In this document: piece by piece, positions 31,527-40,525 of the stretch
Layout of the letters: each line of letters opens with the position of its first letter
Numbering within the stretch: the stretch's first letter is position 1
DNA from: Oscillospiraceae bacterium
Lineage (GTDB): Bacteria; Bacillota; Clostridia; Oscillospirales; Ruminococcaceae
NCBI GenBank assembly: GCA_021199795.1
Contig: JAJQHJ010000013.1
Location: 62,001 to 126,000, forward strand
Reading direction: 5' to 3'
DNA: 64,000 nucleotides
Program-made: the position numbers and the translations under genes
The notes under the pieces: model-generated
What the model was told of the DNA's origin: nothing
Databases searched by the model: none
Seen by the model: only the letters and a program-made list of their open reading frames with translations

Positions 31527-34331
31527 TTAATCTTCGCCAAGCTTGAGTGCCTTGTTGATATTTATAGACTTGACAAGCCGTGCGATTATTATGAATCCGA
31601 CCACGAGCATTACTCCGATTATGCAGTAGAGCTTGATGTAGTCGCTTCGGGATGCCGCTACAACGAACGGCGGAACTTCGTCGGTGACGTTGTAGAGAAC
31701 CTGGAAGAGCGGGACGAAGAGGTCACTGGCTATTCCTCCTATGATAATCGCCAGGAATATCGAGACTCCCGAAACGAGAACCTGCTCGTAGATGAGCATC
31801 GAGACTATTTCTCTGAACGACATACCCATGGCTCTCAGGATACCAAACTGGAGCGTTCGCTCCTTGATTGAGAGAATCCAATAGATAAGGAATCCAATGA
31901 AGCACATCGCCATAATCGTGATGAAGCCGAGTGTAAGAGCACCGTTTACGCCCTGGAGAATTGCATCCGTCTTGGATGAAGTGATGAGCTGGGAAGCTAC
32001 ATCAAGCCTTGTAAGGGTGATTCCTGCATCCTCAACCGACTGATAGAGGTCGGCGATGACTGCGTCGTCAGAAAGCTTCATCCAGACTTCATACGGCTCA
32101 AGACTCGTCTGAATCGAGACGTAGTTGTAGTTCATGATGATGAAGTCCTGATACTCGCCGCTCGAATTCTTGTCGAGAGGATTGAACGTTGGCCAATAGT
32201 CGACAACTGCGACTACAACCGCTTCAAACCAGTCGTTCGAGCCCCACTTGACTTCGACAACGTCGCCGAGGCTTACTCCCGTCTTGTCCTGATAGGACTG
32301 GGAGACTATGATGCCGTTGGTGCACTCACTGAGCGCGTTTATGTAGTAGTTGATGTGAACCGGGAGCAAATCATCACGGAACCAGCAGACCTCTGCAAAC
32401 TGTTCCGGAACTATAGCCATGATGTCGATTCCCGTCTTGGTGGAATCGTTATACCTCACCTGTGCGTTCTCACGGTTCAAAACCGGTGTTGCGACCTCTA
32501 CGCCGTCAAGGTCTTCATAGATGAAGTCTGGTTCGGTGTACTGAGCCTGGGTCTCCTCCTCGCCATCGTCATTCGTGACTGTGACACGGGAATATTTCCA
32601 CGATTCTTCGAGAACAGCATCTGCGCCGAGGTTATAATTGATTCTGTCCTCAGTGTTCTTGTTGATAGCCCGGGCTGTATTCGCAGAAAAGATTCCGAGA
32701 GCAACCGTCAGCATCAGGAATATCATGATGAACGACTCGCGACCGGTTGATGAGCGACTCAAGTTATTCATCGAGATATAAGCCGCCGGCGACCAGTGCT
32801 TTCTGCCTATACGATAGATAAGCCTTATGAAATATGGATAAAGTCTGACGCAGAAGAGTGCGCAGCCAAGGATGAACACAGTTGAAGCCGCAAACATAAG
32901 CGGATTCATGGTTGCAGATGCGTTTGTGAAGCCCGCTTCAATGAGAACATCCTGCTGGTAGTTGTACCACATGAGCCATGCAACGGTCAGAACTATCATT
33001 ATGATGTCGAAATAGCCGCGCTTCCAGAGAGGCTTCTTCTGACCGTGAGCCTTTGACTGCTTGTGTTCTACTATCGTGGTGTTTGAAGCCTTGATAGCAG
33101 GTCCTAAGGTCGTCAGGAAGAACACAGCAACAGCTATGAACGAGTATGCAAATGCAGCTACCGAGAGCTTGGTCGAAAGTGCCGTTCTGTTGACGAATTC
33201 GAGGAAGCCGTTCGATACGCCTATAATACGGCATAGAAGCAGTCCGACAAACGGTCCCACTATTCCGGCTATGCCACCAAGGATAAGCGTTTCAAGCGCG
33301 TAAATCTTGACAATCTGCCAGCGCGACGCACCACGTGACTTATACATTGCGATCTCGTTTCTCTCCGACTCGATATGGAGCTGGGAGACCATGTAGAGGT
33401 AGAATACCAGCATCAGGACAACCGGAATATCAAGCATCAGCATGATGTAACGTAGCTGGGAAGCTTCGTCGGCATAATCCTGCAAGACTTCTAGTGCGGG
33501 AACTGAGAATGTGCAGTTCTCGCTCTTATAGAGCTCCTGCTGGTTTTCAAGAGTTGCAACAATGAGCTCGATTGAGTTCATGTCCATATTCTGATAGTCG
33601 ATTATGAACGTGCACTGAACCTGCCCTAAGGTTACGACACCGGTCATGATGACCTCATCGGTAAGGGTGGTGAAATCGCAGAAGAATGTGTTGTCGTATT
33701 CGGTCAAGCCCTCTGACCAATATGTATCGGTGTCGCTTGCCGATTCAAAGGTTCCGACAACGATTATCTTGACTGTATCGCCAGGGTTTAAGATGTTTGT
33801 TACTTCATACTCCTGATTTAAGACCAGCTGAGCCGTCTGCAAAGCTGCTTCGGTGCAGATTACCTCGTAGCAGCCGTCCTCATTTATGCCGGCTTCAAAC
33901 ATTCGACCATTGGTAATTGTGATATGGTCTCCAATGTCGGTCATACCGCCGAGTTTAAGAAGCGACAGGTCATCAGATTCGATGCTCGAAACATAGAGGT
34001 AGGAATCGGACGTGAAGCACTTATATGTGAGATACGGAACCATCAGGTTATTGAACCTGTCTGCCGCGGTCTGATAGACGTTATAAACGGTTGAACGCTG
34101 CTTTGAAATGCTCGTACCGCTTACAATGGTTTTTGATACGGAATAGATGCCGGGGTATTCGTCGTTATCCTCCTGGTACTCCTGCATGTCCTTTATTAAC
34201 ATTCTCTGCAGTGAGCCCTGCATATATATCGGGATGGCACTCGTCATGGCAGTTGCCATAATGAAGCCGACTAAGAGGCAGATGACCATCCACTTGGTGT
34301 TTTTCATTTTCCTTATCAGTAATGTCAGCAC
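31527..34331 (-). CDS. FtsX-type ABC transporter permease
   Basis: A 934-residue permease. An N-terminal helix (KWMVICLLVGFIMATAMTS) precedes a large extracytoplasmic domain. Three helices around residues 290-430 form one FtsX unit, then a helix pair, a second extracytoplasmic domain, and a C-terminal FtsX unit containing FGILRAMGMSFRE. Translation starts at GTG 34331 behind AAGGAGGG. The membrane-fusion-type lipoprotein gene lies 37 bases upstream. No ATPase gene is in this unit. Family firm, cargo unknown. Confidence 0.85.
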   Translation of the reverse strand: MLTLLIRKMKNTKWMVICLLVGFIMATAMTSAIPIYMQGSLQRMLIKDMQEYQEDNDEYPGIYSVSKTIVSGTSISKQRSTVYNVYQTAADRFNNLMVPYLTYKCFTSDSYLYVSSIESDDLSLLKLGGMTDIGDHITITNGRMFEAGINEDGCYEVICTEAALQTAQLVLNQEYEVTNILNPGDTVKIIVVGTFESASDTDTYWSEGLTEYDNTFFCDFTTLTDEVIMTGVVTLGQVQCTFIIDYQNMDMNSIELIVATLENQQELYKSENCTFSVPALEVLQDYADEASQLRYIMLMLDIPVVLMLVFYLYMVSQLHIESERNEIAMYKSRGASRWQIVKIYALETLILGGIAGIVGPFVGLLLCRIIGVSNGFLEFVNRTALSTKLSVAAFAYSFIAVAVFFLTTLGPAIKASNTTIVEHKQSKAHGQKKPLWKRGYFDIIMIVLTVAWLMWYNYQQDVLIEAGFTNASATMNPLMFAASTVFILGCALFCVRLYPYFIRLIYRIGRKHWSPAAYISMNNLSRSSTGRESFIMIFLMLTVALGIFSANTARAINKNTEDRINYNLGADAVLEESWKYSRVTVTNDDGEEETQAQYTEPDFIYEDLDGVEVATPVLNRENAQVRYNDSTKTGIDIMAIVPEQFAEVCWFRDDLLPVHINYYINALSECTNGIIVSQSYQDKTGVSLGDVVEVKWGSNDWFEAVVVAVVDYWPTFNPLDKNSSGEYQDFIIMNYNYVSIQTSLEPYEVWMKLSDDAVIADLYQSVEDAGITLTRLDVASQLITSSKTDAILQGVNGALTLGFITIMAMCFIGFLIYWILSIKERTLQFGILRAMGMSFREIVSMLIYEQVLVSGVSIFLAIIIGGIASDLFVPLFQVLYNVTDEVPPFVVAASRSDYIKLYCIIGVMLVVGFIIIARLVKSININKALKLGED

Positions 34332-34368
34332 TTAAGCTTCCCTCCTTGGAATTAAGATGGTCTTCTTT

Positions 34369-35433
34369 TTAGCGGATGATTACCTCGTCGCCCTCTTCGA
34401 GACCCGAGGTTATCTCAACCAAGGAGCCGCTCTGGAGTCCTGTCTCAACTGAAACCTGAACTCTCTCGTTATCCTTGAAAACATAGACAACCTGCTGACC
34501 ATTTACTGTTTTGATGAGGTTTGCGGAGATTACTATGACGTCCTCCCTGCTGTCAAGAACCAGGACAGTGTCGGCTGAATTTCCCACCGCCGAGGATTCG
34601 GGGATATCGTCGACAAACGCGACTATTACGTCATCTGATGTCTCGCCAAGGATTTCGTCGCCGTTTTCGTCATAGAGGACGCCCTCGGTTTCCTCGTCCC
34701 ACTGCTTACCGCTTGAATTTGAGACGATAACTCCGTCGTAATATTCGCCGTCATATCTTATTGTGATTGACCTGCCGATTAAGAATTCAGAAGTCTCGCT
34801 CGAGGGAGAAATCTTTATATACAAGTCGCTCAGGTCGATGATTGTGGCGATTGTGCTGCCTGCTGAAACCGTCTGACCGGGAGAAACGGTCTTGACATAG
34901 GAAATAGTGCCGCTGACTGAGGCGTAAATCTTTGAAGCCTCTTTTTCGGCATAGAGCTTATCTAAATCAATCTGCAAAAGGTCAACATCCAGCTGCTCTT
35001 TTGCTTTCACTGTTTCCGATTCACCGTTCTCGATTGCAATCTGGACTTCGAGCTCCTCGCGCTGCATTTCGAGCTCCATTATGTAGATTTCTTCGTCGAG
35101 TTCAGTTGTTTCGAGCTCAGCAATAAGGTCGCCCTCCTGCACTTCGTCGCCGGCAGAAACATAGACCGCCTTTATCGTTCCGCCATAGGAGGCAAAGTAG
35201 ACGTTCTCCTCAGTTCCAGAGGCAATTGTGCCGGCAGTTGTGACCTGCTTCGTAATGTCTTTTTTGGTAGCAGTGGTAGTGGTGTAGGAAACCTCGCTTG
35301 CCTTTACTACAGGTGGGTCGAGATATTCCTCTTCCTCCGGCAGGAAATAGCAGCCACTCAAAGACATGCACATCGCTGCCGCAGTAGCAAGTCCGAAAAC
35401 TGTTCTCTTTGTATTCGTCCAGAATATATTCAT
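34369..35433 (-). CDS. HlyD/MFP-type efflux adaptor lipoprotein
   Basis: A 354-residue lipoprotein. The signal peptide ends in LSGC, so it is anchored to the outer face of the membrane. It has the adaptor layout: a biotinyl-lipoyl-like hairpin (GGTIKAVYVSAGDEVQEGDLIAELET), a coiled-coil region of about 60 residues, the returning lipoyl half (VSPGQTVSAGSTIATIIDLSD), a beta-barrel domain, and a membrane-proximal domain ending GLEEGDEVIIR. In Firmicutes such proteins pair with MacB-like transporters. ATG 35433 is chosen because AGGAGG lies eight bases upstream. It is cotranscribed with the FtsX permease that follows. Confidence 0.88.
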   Translation of the reverse strand: MNIFWTNTKRTVFGLATAAAMCMSLSGCYFLPEEEEYLDPPVVKASEVSYTTTTATKKDITKQVTTAGTIASGTEENVYFASYGGTIKAVYVSAGDEVQEGDLIAELETTELDEEIYIMELEMQREELEVQIAIENGESETVKAKEQLDVDLLQIDLDKLYAEKEASKIYASVSGTISYVKTVSPGQTVSAGSTIATIIDLSDLYIKISPSSETSEFLIGRSITIRYDGEYYDGVIVSNSSGKQWDEETEGVLYDENGDEILGETSDDVIVAFVDDIPESSAVGNSADTVLVLDSREDVIVISANLIKTVNGQQVVYVFKDNERVQVSVETGLQSGSLVEITSGLEEGDEVIIR

Positions 35434-35515
35434 GGTAAATCCTCCTATATGGAATTTATGCGTAAATATCATCACTATAGATTATATCAGATTTTCACCC
35501 GAGTTACAATAGAAA

Positions 35516-35550
35516 ACGTCCCCAAGAACCAGTCTTAGGGACGTAATATT
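35516..35550 (-). terminator. Terminator of bioY-GH26 operon
   Basis: ACGTCCC and GGGACGT arms with an inner AGA/TCT pairing, followed on the minus strand by TTTTC. It can also act on the plus strand (TAATATTTTTT). Confidence 0.65.
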
Positions 35551-35595
35551 TTTTGAGATATTTTGTGGACAGATTGTGAATTACTTCGTGAGGAA

Positions 35596-35650
35596 GAACC
35601 TCTCAGTCAGCCCTGCGGGCTGCCAGCTCCCCTTATGAAGGGGAGCCATT
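35596..35650 (+). repeat. Dispersed two-hairpin repeat, copy 3
   Basis: GAACCTCTCAGTC, hairpin arms CAGCCC/GGGCTG, then AGCTCCCCTT / AAGGGGAGC. It abuts the stop codon of the minus-strand GH26 gene. Confidence 0.8.
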
Positions 35651-35651
35651 T

Positions 35652-37253
35652 CTAGTTCTTTACAACTGTTTCGGAACAATTATAGAACAGTATCCACTCC
35701 TGCTCGGACATGTAATCTATGCAGAGTTCGTAGTCATCCGTCAGAGTGTAGCTGCCGCTCCATACAGAGGCGAAGAGCCAGTAGGCATTGTCCTTTTTCA
35801 GGTTTGCCGGGCTCGGGAGGACGTTGCATTCGCTTATTGCTATAGGCTTGTCGGTCGAAAGCTCCATCATGCGGATAAGAGCTGTCACATGGCTCTGATT
35901 GTCCCATGCTCCAAGGCTGAAATCGTAGATGTCGAGCGAGATTATATCGCAGTATTCGTCCCCGACGTACCAACTTAGATCCTGTGCATTCCAGATCCAG
36001 ATGATGTTGTCGAGCATGAAGTAGTCGGTAAGGCGGGTGTAGATAAGCTGATACAGCCATATGTATGAATCAAGGTCTTCTCCCCACCAGAACTCGCCGT
36101 TGCCGGCTTCGGGAAGAGGTCTGAACAGGACTGGTATATCGAGATCACTTAGCCTTGTCAGCTGTTCAGCAATAAGATCAATTCCCTCAATAATCGCATA
36201 GCACTCTTCGCTGACTCCGCCTGTTCCCAGGAGCTCCGTGACCTTTTCAAGACTCATGTGAGCAACATCATGGGTGGTCACGGCATTTGAGAGGGTGAAG
36301 CCGGACTCTTCAAGATAGCAGGAGCCGTTCATAGCCCAGTACCAGGAGTAGCCGATGATGCCGCCATCGTTGTAATAGTCGATTGCGAGCTCGATATCCC
36401 CTGTGTCATATCCGGATGAGTAGCCGGAAAGTTCACCTAATCTGATTAATGGATATTTTCCCGTGACTGCCGCCACGGCGTATATTTCGGCATTTGAGCC
36501 TTGCGAACACTGTTGAGCCGTCAGGACGCTTTCGCCATACATTTCGCAGAGATACTTATATAGCTCCACGGTTGCGTCAGTTGCACCGGAATTTGAGAGG
36601 ATTCCACTCACGCTGTAGTCGAGCGCGCTCAGGTCGGCAGCATTTTCAAGCAGGAAGAAATCTAAGTCAACTTCTCCTGACAAATCTGAAATAGTTACAG
36701 ACGAGGTGTCGGGAGAGAGGTAGATATTCTCAAACTTGATAGACTCAAATTCACCTGAGCCGGAGGTGGTGAAAGTGCCCCTTGCAAGACCGTCAACATA
36801 CAGGACTCCCTCAACCGGTTCATCGGAAGAAAGGCAGACGGTGACGTTATAGTGTTGGGCTGACGGGATGCTCAAGACAACTGTGAGAGTGCTGTCCGGG
36901 AGGGAAAGCCCGGTGACATAGCCTGTGCCGGAATAGCCCTCATGGGAGGACATGATGGCGCAATAGCCGTCCATAGTTTCGTCCTCAGCTTCGTAGATGA
37001 CACAGCATTCGGTCGGATTATAGGCGACCTCGCTTATCTCTGCGATGGCATGATTAGGAAGCTCCTCGGGCGCAGTAAGCTCCGTCACCGCTTCCTCTGT
37101 CAGAAGAATTTCGGTTGTATCTTCCGTCGCGACAGTCAATTCTGTGGTGACATCTGAGGAGACTATTTCTTCAGTTTTCCCTGTGTCAGTGCAGGCGGTC
37201 ATCGTCAGAAGAAGCATTGATGCCGTCAGCACTGAAAGTGTTCGCTTGAGCAT
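35652..37253 (-). CDS. GH26-type glycoside hydrolase lipoprotein with carbohydrate-binding module
   Basis: A 533-residue secreted lipoprotein (lipobox MTAC). A Thr/Glu-rich linker leads to a CBM35/CBM6-like domain (IYEAEDETMDGYC through DFFLLENA, about residues 85-210). A GH26 beta-mannanase-type barrel follows. The acid/base region reads FRPLPEAGNGEFWWG (Glu382), and the nucleophile is predicted as Glu475 in IAISECN. The classical RPLHE motif has Pro in place of His, so activity may be altered. It lies 14 bases after bioY and is cotranscribed with it. Expected substrate is beta-mannan, by inference. Confidence 0.8.
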   Translation of the reverse strand: MLKRTLSVLTASMLLLTMTACTDTGKTEEIVSSDVTTELTVATEDTTEILLTEEAVTELTAPEELPNHAIAEISEVAYNPTECCVIYEAEDETMDGYCAIMSSHEGYSGTGYVTGLSLPDSTLTVVLSIPSAQHYNVTVCLSSDEPVEGVLYVDGLARGTFTTSGSGEFESIKFENIYLSPDTSSVTISDLSGEVDLDFFLLENAADLSALDYSVSGILSNSGATDATVELYKYLCEMYGESVLTAQQCSQGSNAEIYAVAAVTGKYPLIRLGELSGYSSGYDTGDIELAIDYYNDGGIIGYSWYWAMNGSCYLEESGFTLSNAVTTHDVAHMSLEKVTELLGTGGVSEECYAIIEGIDLIAEQLTRLSDLDIPVLFRPLPEAGNGEFWWGEDLDSYIWLYQLIYTRLTDYFMLDNIIWIWNAQDLSWYVGDEYCDIISLDIYDFSLGAWDNQSHVTALIRMMELSTDKPIAISECNVLPSPANLKKDNAYWLFASVWSGSYTLTDDYELCIDYMSEQEWILFYNCSETVVKN

Positions 37254-37267
37254 TTTAAAACCTTATT

Positions 37268-37852
37268 TCAAGAATTTCGGGAGTAGCCCGGGATTCTCCT
37301 GAGAGCCGGGACAATTGCCGTCACCAGCGCGGAGGCTGCGACTATTTTTATGAGGTCAACTCCCAAAAACGGGATGACGCAGTAGGTGAGTGCAACTGCA
37401 AGAGTGTTTCCGGAAACGAAGCAATACCATGCAGTTCCGAAAACGTAGAGAACAGCGGTGCCTAAGATCATTCCAACAGGATACTTTGCAACTGCAAGAA
37501 TTGACTTCGGGTTCCACTTGCCGTCCTTTTTATATGCAACCTGAATCTTATCGGCAAAAAGACCGATGATGAGTGCAAGAGGAATATAGCCGATTATATA
37601 GCCGCCGGTTGCACCTGCAATCTTCTGAAGACCGCCCGAGTAGTTAGAAAATACCGGAAGACCAATTGCACCCAAAAGAATATAGATTGAAACTGCAATG
37701 GTTCCTCTGTATGCTCCTAGGGTTGCCGCTGTGAAATAGATTGCGAATGTTGCCAGGGTTATCGGAATGGGTCCTATCTGCACGCTCATCGGAGCGAATA
37801 TGCAGATAATCGCCGCCGCAACCCCTATAAATGTGATGTCTCTTACTTTCAT
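37268..37852 (-). CDS. bioY: BioY biotin transporter, substrate-binding component
   Basis: A 194-residue membrane protein with six hydrophobic segments. It matches BioY, the S component of ECF-type biotin importers, including PIPITLATFAIYFTAATLG and GATGGYIIGYIPLALIIG. The energising EcfA/A'/T genes are not in the window, so it would use the shared module. AGAAAGGA precedes the ATG. Transcription starts from a consensus promoter that overlaps an inverted repeat. The GH26 lipoprotein gene follows directly, an odd companion. Confidence 0.93.
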   Translation of the reverse strand: MKVRDITFIGVAAAIICIFAPMSVQIGPIPITLATFAIYFTAATLGAYRGTIAVSIYILLGAIGLPVFSNYSGGLQKIAGATGGYIIGYIPLALIIGLFADKIQVAYKKDGKWNPKSILAVAKYPVGMILGTAVLYVFGTAWYCFVSGNTLAVALTYCVIPFLGVDLIKIVAASALVTAIVPALRRIPGYSRNS

Positions 37853-37887
37853 GTCAAAATCCTTTCTTATATTCGTTTTGTCGAGCG

Positions 37888-37904
37888 AGGCTTATGTAAA
37901 GCCT
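37888..37904. promoter_or_regulatory. Inverted repeat in the bioY leader (possible operator)
   Basis: AGGCTT-N5-AAGCCT, centred about 17 bases downstream of the bioY -10 box, where a repressor would block transcription. It does not look like the usual BirA operator, so the regulator is unknown. Confidence 0.4.
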
Positions 37905-37912
37905 ATGCAATG

Positions 37913-37941
37913 ATAATATCATTTTTTGTCGGTATTGTCAA
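37913..37941 (-). promoter_or_regulatory. bioY promoter
   Basis: On the minus strand TTGACA (37941-37936) and TATTAT (37918-37913), spacer 17. Confidence 0.85.
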
Positions 37942-37961
37942 GGCGGACGGTTTCCGGTGTA

Positions 37962-37990
37962 TTGCATTCGGATGTGAAATGGGCTATAAT
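37962..37990 (+). promoter_or_regulatory. Promoter of the HD-domain gene
   Basis: TTGCAT at 37962-37967 and TATAAT at 37985-37990, spacer 17; divergent from the bioY promoter, with the two -35 boxes 20 bases apart. Confidence 0.8.
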
Positions 37991-38061
37991 ATAAACAAGA
38001 ATAGAATTCTTGAAGAATATGACTACTAATAGGATTGCGAATATAATTCGGGAGGTGCCAT

Positions 38062-38493
38062 ATGAGCGAAGTTGAATATTACTTAAGAGAGCTTGAGCGT
38101 GACGGCAGATTCGGGATGGAAAGAGCCTATCCCCACCATGGGGACACATCTGTCTACACCCACAGTGTGCATGTTGCAAAAATGAGCCTCAAGCTTTCGA
38201 GGATTCTTCCCGGGGAATTTCACAGCAAAGAGCTTATCCGGGGAGCTTTGCTTCACGACTACTATCTCTACAACTGGCACAACAGCAACGAGGGTCACCG
38301 CCTCCACGGCTTCCACCATGCGAAAACCGCCCTCAGAAACGCGAAAGCCGACTACAAGCTCACTCCGATTGAAGAGAACATCATCGAGCATCACATGTTC
38401 CCACTTAACCCCGCTCCCCCGACCTGCCGTGAAGCATGGATTGTCTGCGTGGCGGATAAGGTTTGTGCGGTGAGAGAATTGATAGGGAAATAA
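38062..38493 (+). CDS. HD-domain protein (predicted phosphohydrolase)
   Basis: A 143-residue protein of the HD superfamily. The metal-binding residues are seen as H in YTHSVHVAK, the HD pair in GALLHDYYLY, then HGFHHAK and IIEHHMFP with further His residues. Such small single-domain HD proteins hydrolyse nucleotides or other phosphoesters. It sits alone between divergent bioY and a bidirectional terminator. AATTCGGGAGGTG precedes the ATG. Substrate unknown. Confidence 0.85.
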   Translation: MSEVEYYLRELERDGRFGMERAYPHHGDTSVYTHSVHVAKMSLKLSRILPGEFHSKELIRGALLHDYYLYNWHNSNEGHRLHGFHHAKTALRNAKADYKLTPIEENIIEHHMFPLNPAPPTCREAWIVCVADKVCAVRELIGK

Positions 38494-38494
38494 T

Positions 38495-38526
38495 AAAATC
38501 CCCGCTCGCATGAACGGGGATTTTAT
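38495..38526. terminator. Bidirectional terminator between HD gene and DUF6171 gene
   Basis: AAAATCCCCG and CGGGGATTTT arms around ten bases, in a convergent gap. Confidence 0.85.
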
Positions 38527-38814
38527 TTATTCTTCAGACCAGTATTTATAAACGCTCGGGCACCTGTTTGCTTTGATTGCAGCCCGGAGCTCTACAAAGC
38601 ACCCGCATTCACGGCAGAGACCGTTCTCAAGGCTCGGGCAACGCCGGCAGAGGTCGAGACGGTCGGCGTAGGTCTTCTCGCTTGCTTTCTCTTCCTCCGG
38701 GATGGCGGCGATTAGGTCTTCGACTTTCTTATAGAGACCGTCCTTGTCTATCTCAGCAAGGAGACAACGCTTGCAGACGGGTCTGCCATTTAAGTCCGGC
38801 ACAGCTGTCAGCAA
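38527..38814 (-). CDS. Cys-rich small protein (DUF6171-like)
   Basis: A 95-residue soluble protein with a regular set of cysteines: CKRC near residue 14, CRRC, CRECGC in the C-terminal third, and a late CP. It resembles the DUF6171 family and probably binds zinc. The only in-frame start is TTG 38814, which overlaps the end of the arabinofuranosidase gene by seven bases, consistent with translational coupling. Function unknown. Confidence 0.6.
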   Translation of the reverse strand: MLTAVPDLNGRPVCKRCLLAEIDKDGLYKKVEDLIAAIPEEEKASEKTYADRLDLCRRCPSLENGLCRECGCFVELRAAIKANRCPSVYKYWSEE

Positions 38815-40274
38815 AGTTCAATTGCGAGGACAGAGCACTTCGGGAGAGTGAACTTAAGGCTCTCGCCGTCGAGCTTGACGTCGGTGAACTCTTCCGGCTT
38901 GACAGCGTCAGGATTGTCAAACGTGTTGCAGGTGTCATATTTGGCTGTGAGGATCTTTGCAGTGGCGGTCTTATATTCTGTTCTCGGGAGGACGCAGTCG
39001 ATGTCAAAGTCCTCATCCAAGGATGCATTCGAGATTGTGATGTGGAGCTTGCCGGAAGCGTCGACAGAGACAGACTGAGAAACTGCCGGGAGATATCTTC
39101 CCTCAAGAATCTGCTTGTTCTCGATGTGTGAGTAGACAAGATTTGCCTCCATGTGATCCTTATACATGTCAAATACATGATATGTCGGGGTCTTGACCAT
39201 TCTTTCGCCCTCGGTGAGGATGACAGACTGGAGGACGTTGACCATCTGGGCGATGTTCGCCATCATGACTCTGTCGGAGTGCTCGTTGAAGAGGTTCAGG
39301 TTGACAGAAGCTAAGATAGCGTCTCTCATCGAGTTCTGCTGATAGAGGAAGCCGGGGTTGGTGCCATCGATAACGTCAGTCCAGATTCCCCATTCATCGA
39401 CGACGAGACCGATTTTCTTCTCGAGGTCATATCTGTCCATGACAGCGTCGTGTTTTTTGAGAAGCGTCTCCATCTCCCATGTATTTGCGATGGTGGAGTA
39501 GTATTCGTTCTCGGGAAAGTCAACCGAAGAACCCTTCTTGCTCCAGTCGCCGGTCGGGATTGTATAGAAGTGGAGGGAAAGACCTCTCATGCCCGAGTGC
39601 TGGCAGTTGCGCATAATTGCTTCCGTCCAGTTGTAGTCAGCGGCATTCGGTCCGCAGGCAATCTTTCCGCTTGACGGAATGTACTGCTGGAACTGCTTGT
39701 AGAGGTTGGAGTAGTGCTCTGCGGTCATGCTTCCGCCACAGCCCCAAGATTCGTTCCCGATGCCGATATACTTGACATTCCAGGGCTTTTCCCTGCCGTT
39801 TTTCTTTCTTAAATCCGTCATCGGGGAGACGTTGGAGGAGGTCATATACTCGACCCACTCTGCCGCTTCCTGAACGGTTCCGGAACCCAGGTTTACTGCA
39901 ACATAGGCGTCGCAGCCGATGAGCTCGCAGAAGTCGAGGAATTCGTGAGTGCCGAAGCTGTTGTCCTCAGTGACTCCGCCCCAGTGGATATTGACGATCT
40001 TGCGTCTGTCCTCAGGACTACCGATGCCGTCTTTCCAGTGATATGTGTCGGCGAAGCATCCGCCCGGCCAGCGAAGAACTGGAGCTTTGAGAGCCTTAAG
40101 AGCCTCAACAACATCCCTGCGGTAGCCATTGATGTTCGGAATCGGGCTATCCTTGCCGACGTAGATTCCGCCATATATGCATCTTCCAAGATGCTCGGCA
40201 AAGTGACCGTAGATTTCCTTGTTGATCTTGCTCAATTCGTTTGAGCGGTCGATTGTCATTTTAAGCTGTGACAT
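38808..40274 (-). CDS. abfA: GH51 alpha-L-arabinofuranosidase
   Basis: A 488-residue intracellular GH51 enzyme that removes arabinofuranosyl side chains from arabinan or arabinoxylan oligosaccharides. The N-terminus has the family's EIYGHFAEHLGRCIYGGI and LRWPGGCFADTYHW. The acid/base is Glu175 in GIGNESWG, and the nucleophile is Glu294 in LVVDEWGIW. A C-terminal beta-sandwich domain completes it. No signal peptide. AAGGAGG lies eight bases before the ATG. The promoter is consensus and the leader has an inverted repeat that could be a sugar-responsive operator. Confidence 0.95.
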   Translation of the reverse strand: MSQLKMTIDRSNELSKINKEIYGHFAEHLGRCIYGGIYVGKDSPIPNINGYRRDVVEALKALKAPVLRWPGGCFADTYHWKDGIGSPEDRRKIVNIHWGGVTEDNSFGTHEFLDFCELIGCDAYVAVNLGSGTVQEAAEWVEYMTSSNVSPMTDLRKKNGREKPWNVKYIGIGNESWGCGGSMTAEHYSNLYKQFQQYIPSSGKIACGPNAADYNWTEAIMRNCQHSGMRGLSLHFYTIPTGDWSKKGSSVDFPENEYYSTIANTWEMETLLKKHDAVMDRYDLEKKIGLVVDEWGIWTDVIDGTNPGFLYQQNSMRDAILASVNLNLFNEHSDRVMMANIAQMVNVLQSVILTEGERMVKTPTYHVFDMYKDHMEANLVYSHIENKQILEGRYLPAVSQSVSVDASGKLHITISNASLDEDFDIDCVLPRTEYKTATAKILTAKYDTCNTFDNPDAVKPEEFTDVKLDGESLKFTLPKCSVLAIELC

Positions 40275-40314
40275 TGAGTTATCCTCCTTGAATTTAGTAG
40301 GTCATATTTTTCCG

Positions 40315-40333
40315 TAGGGTTATTCTCAACCCT
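40315..40333. promoter_or_regulatory. Inverted repeat in the abfA leader (possible operator)
   Basis: AGGGTT-N7-AACCCT just downstream of the abfA promoter on the minus strand. The position fits a repressor site, but no regulator gene is nearby. Confidence 0.4.
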
Positions 40334-40342
40334 GATAAGCTC

Positions 40343-40372
40343 ATTTTACACTCAAACCAGGTCGCTTGTCAA
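40343..40372 (-). promoter_or_regulatory. abfA promoter
   Basis: On the minus strand TTGACA (40372-40367) and TAAAAT (40348-40343), spacer 18. Confidence 0.8.
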
Positions 40373-40451
40373 TAGAAATTCATTGATGAATACTGACGAG
40401 TTTTTTGATGGATGGTGAGACGAGGGAGCGCAAACTAATCTTTCAAAACTC

Positions 40452-40480
40452 TTGCAATCTTAAGCCCGATGTGATATCAT
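40452..40480 (+). promoter_or_regulatory. prfC promoter
   Basis: TTGCAA at 40452-40457 and TATCAT at 40475-40480, spacer 17. Confidence 0.7.
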
Positions 40481-40525
40481 AATCACTGGACAAAAATCAT
40501 GCAATCATGAATGGAGGATTCGGCT

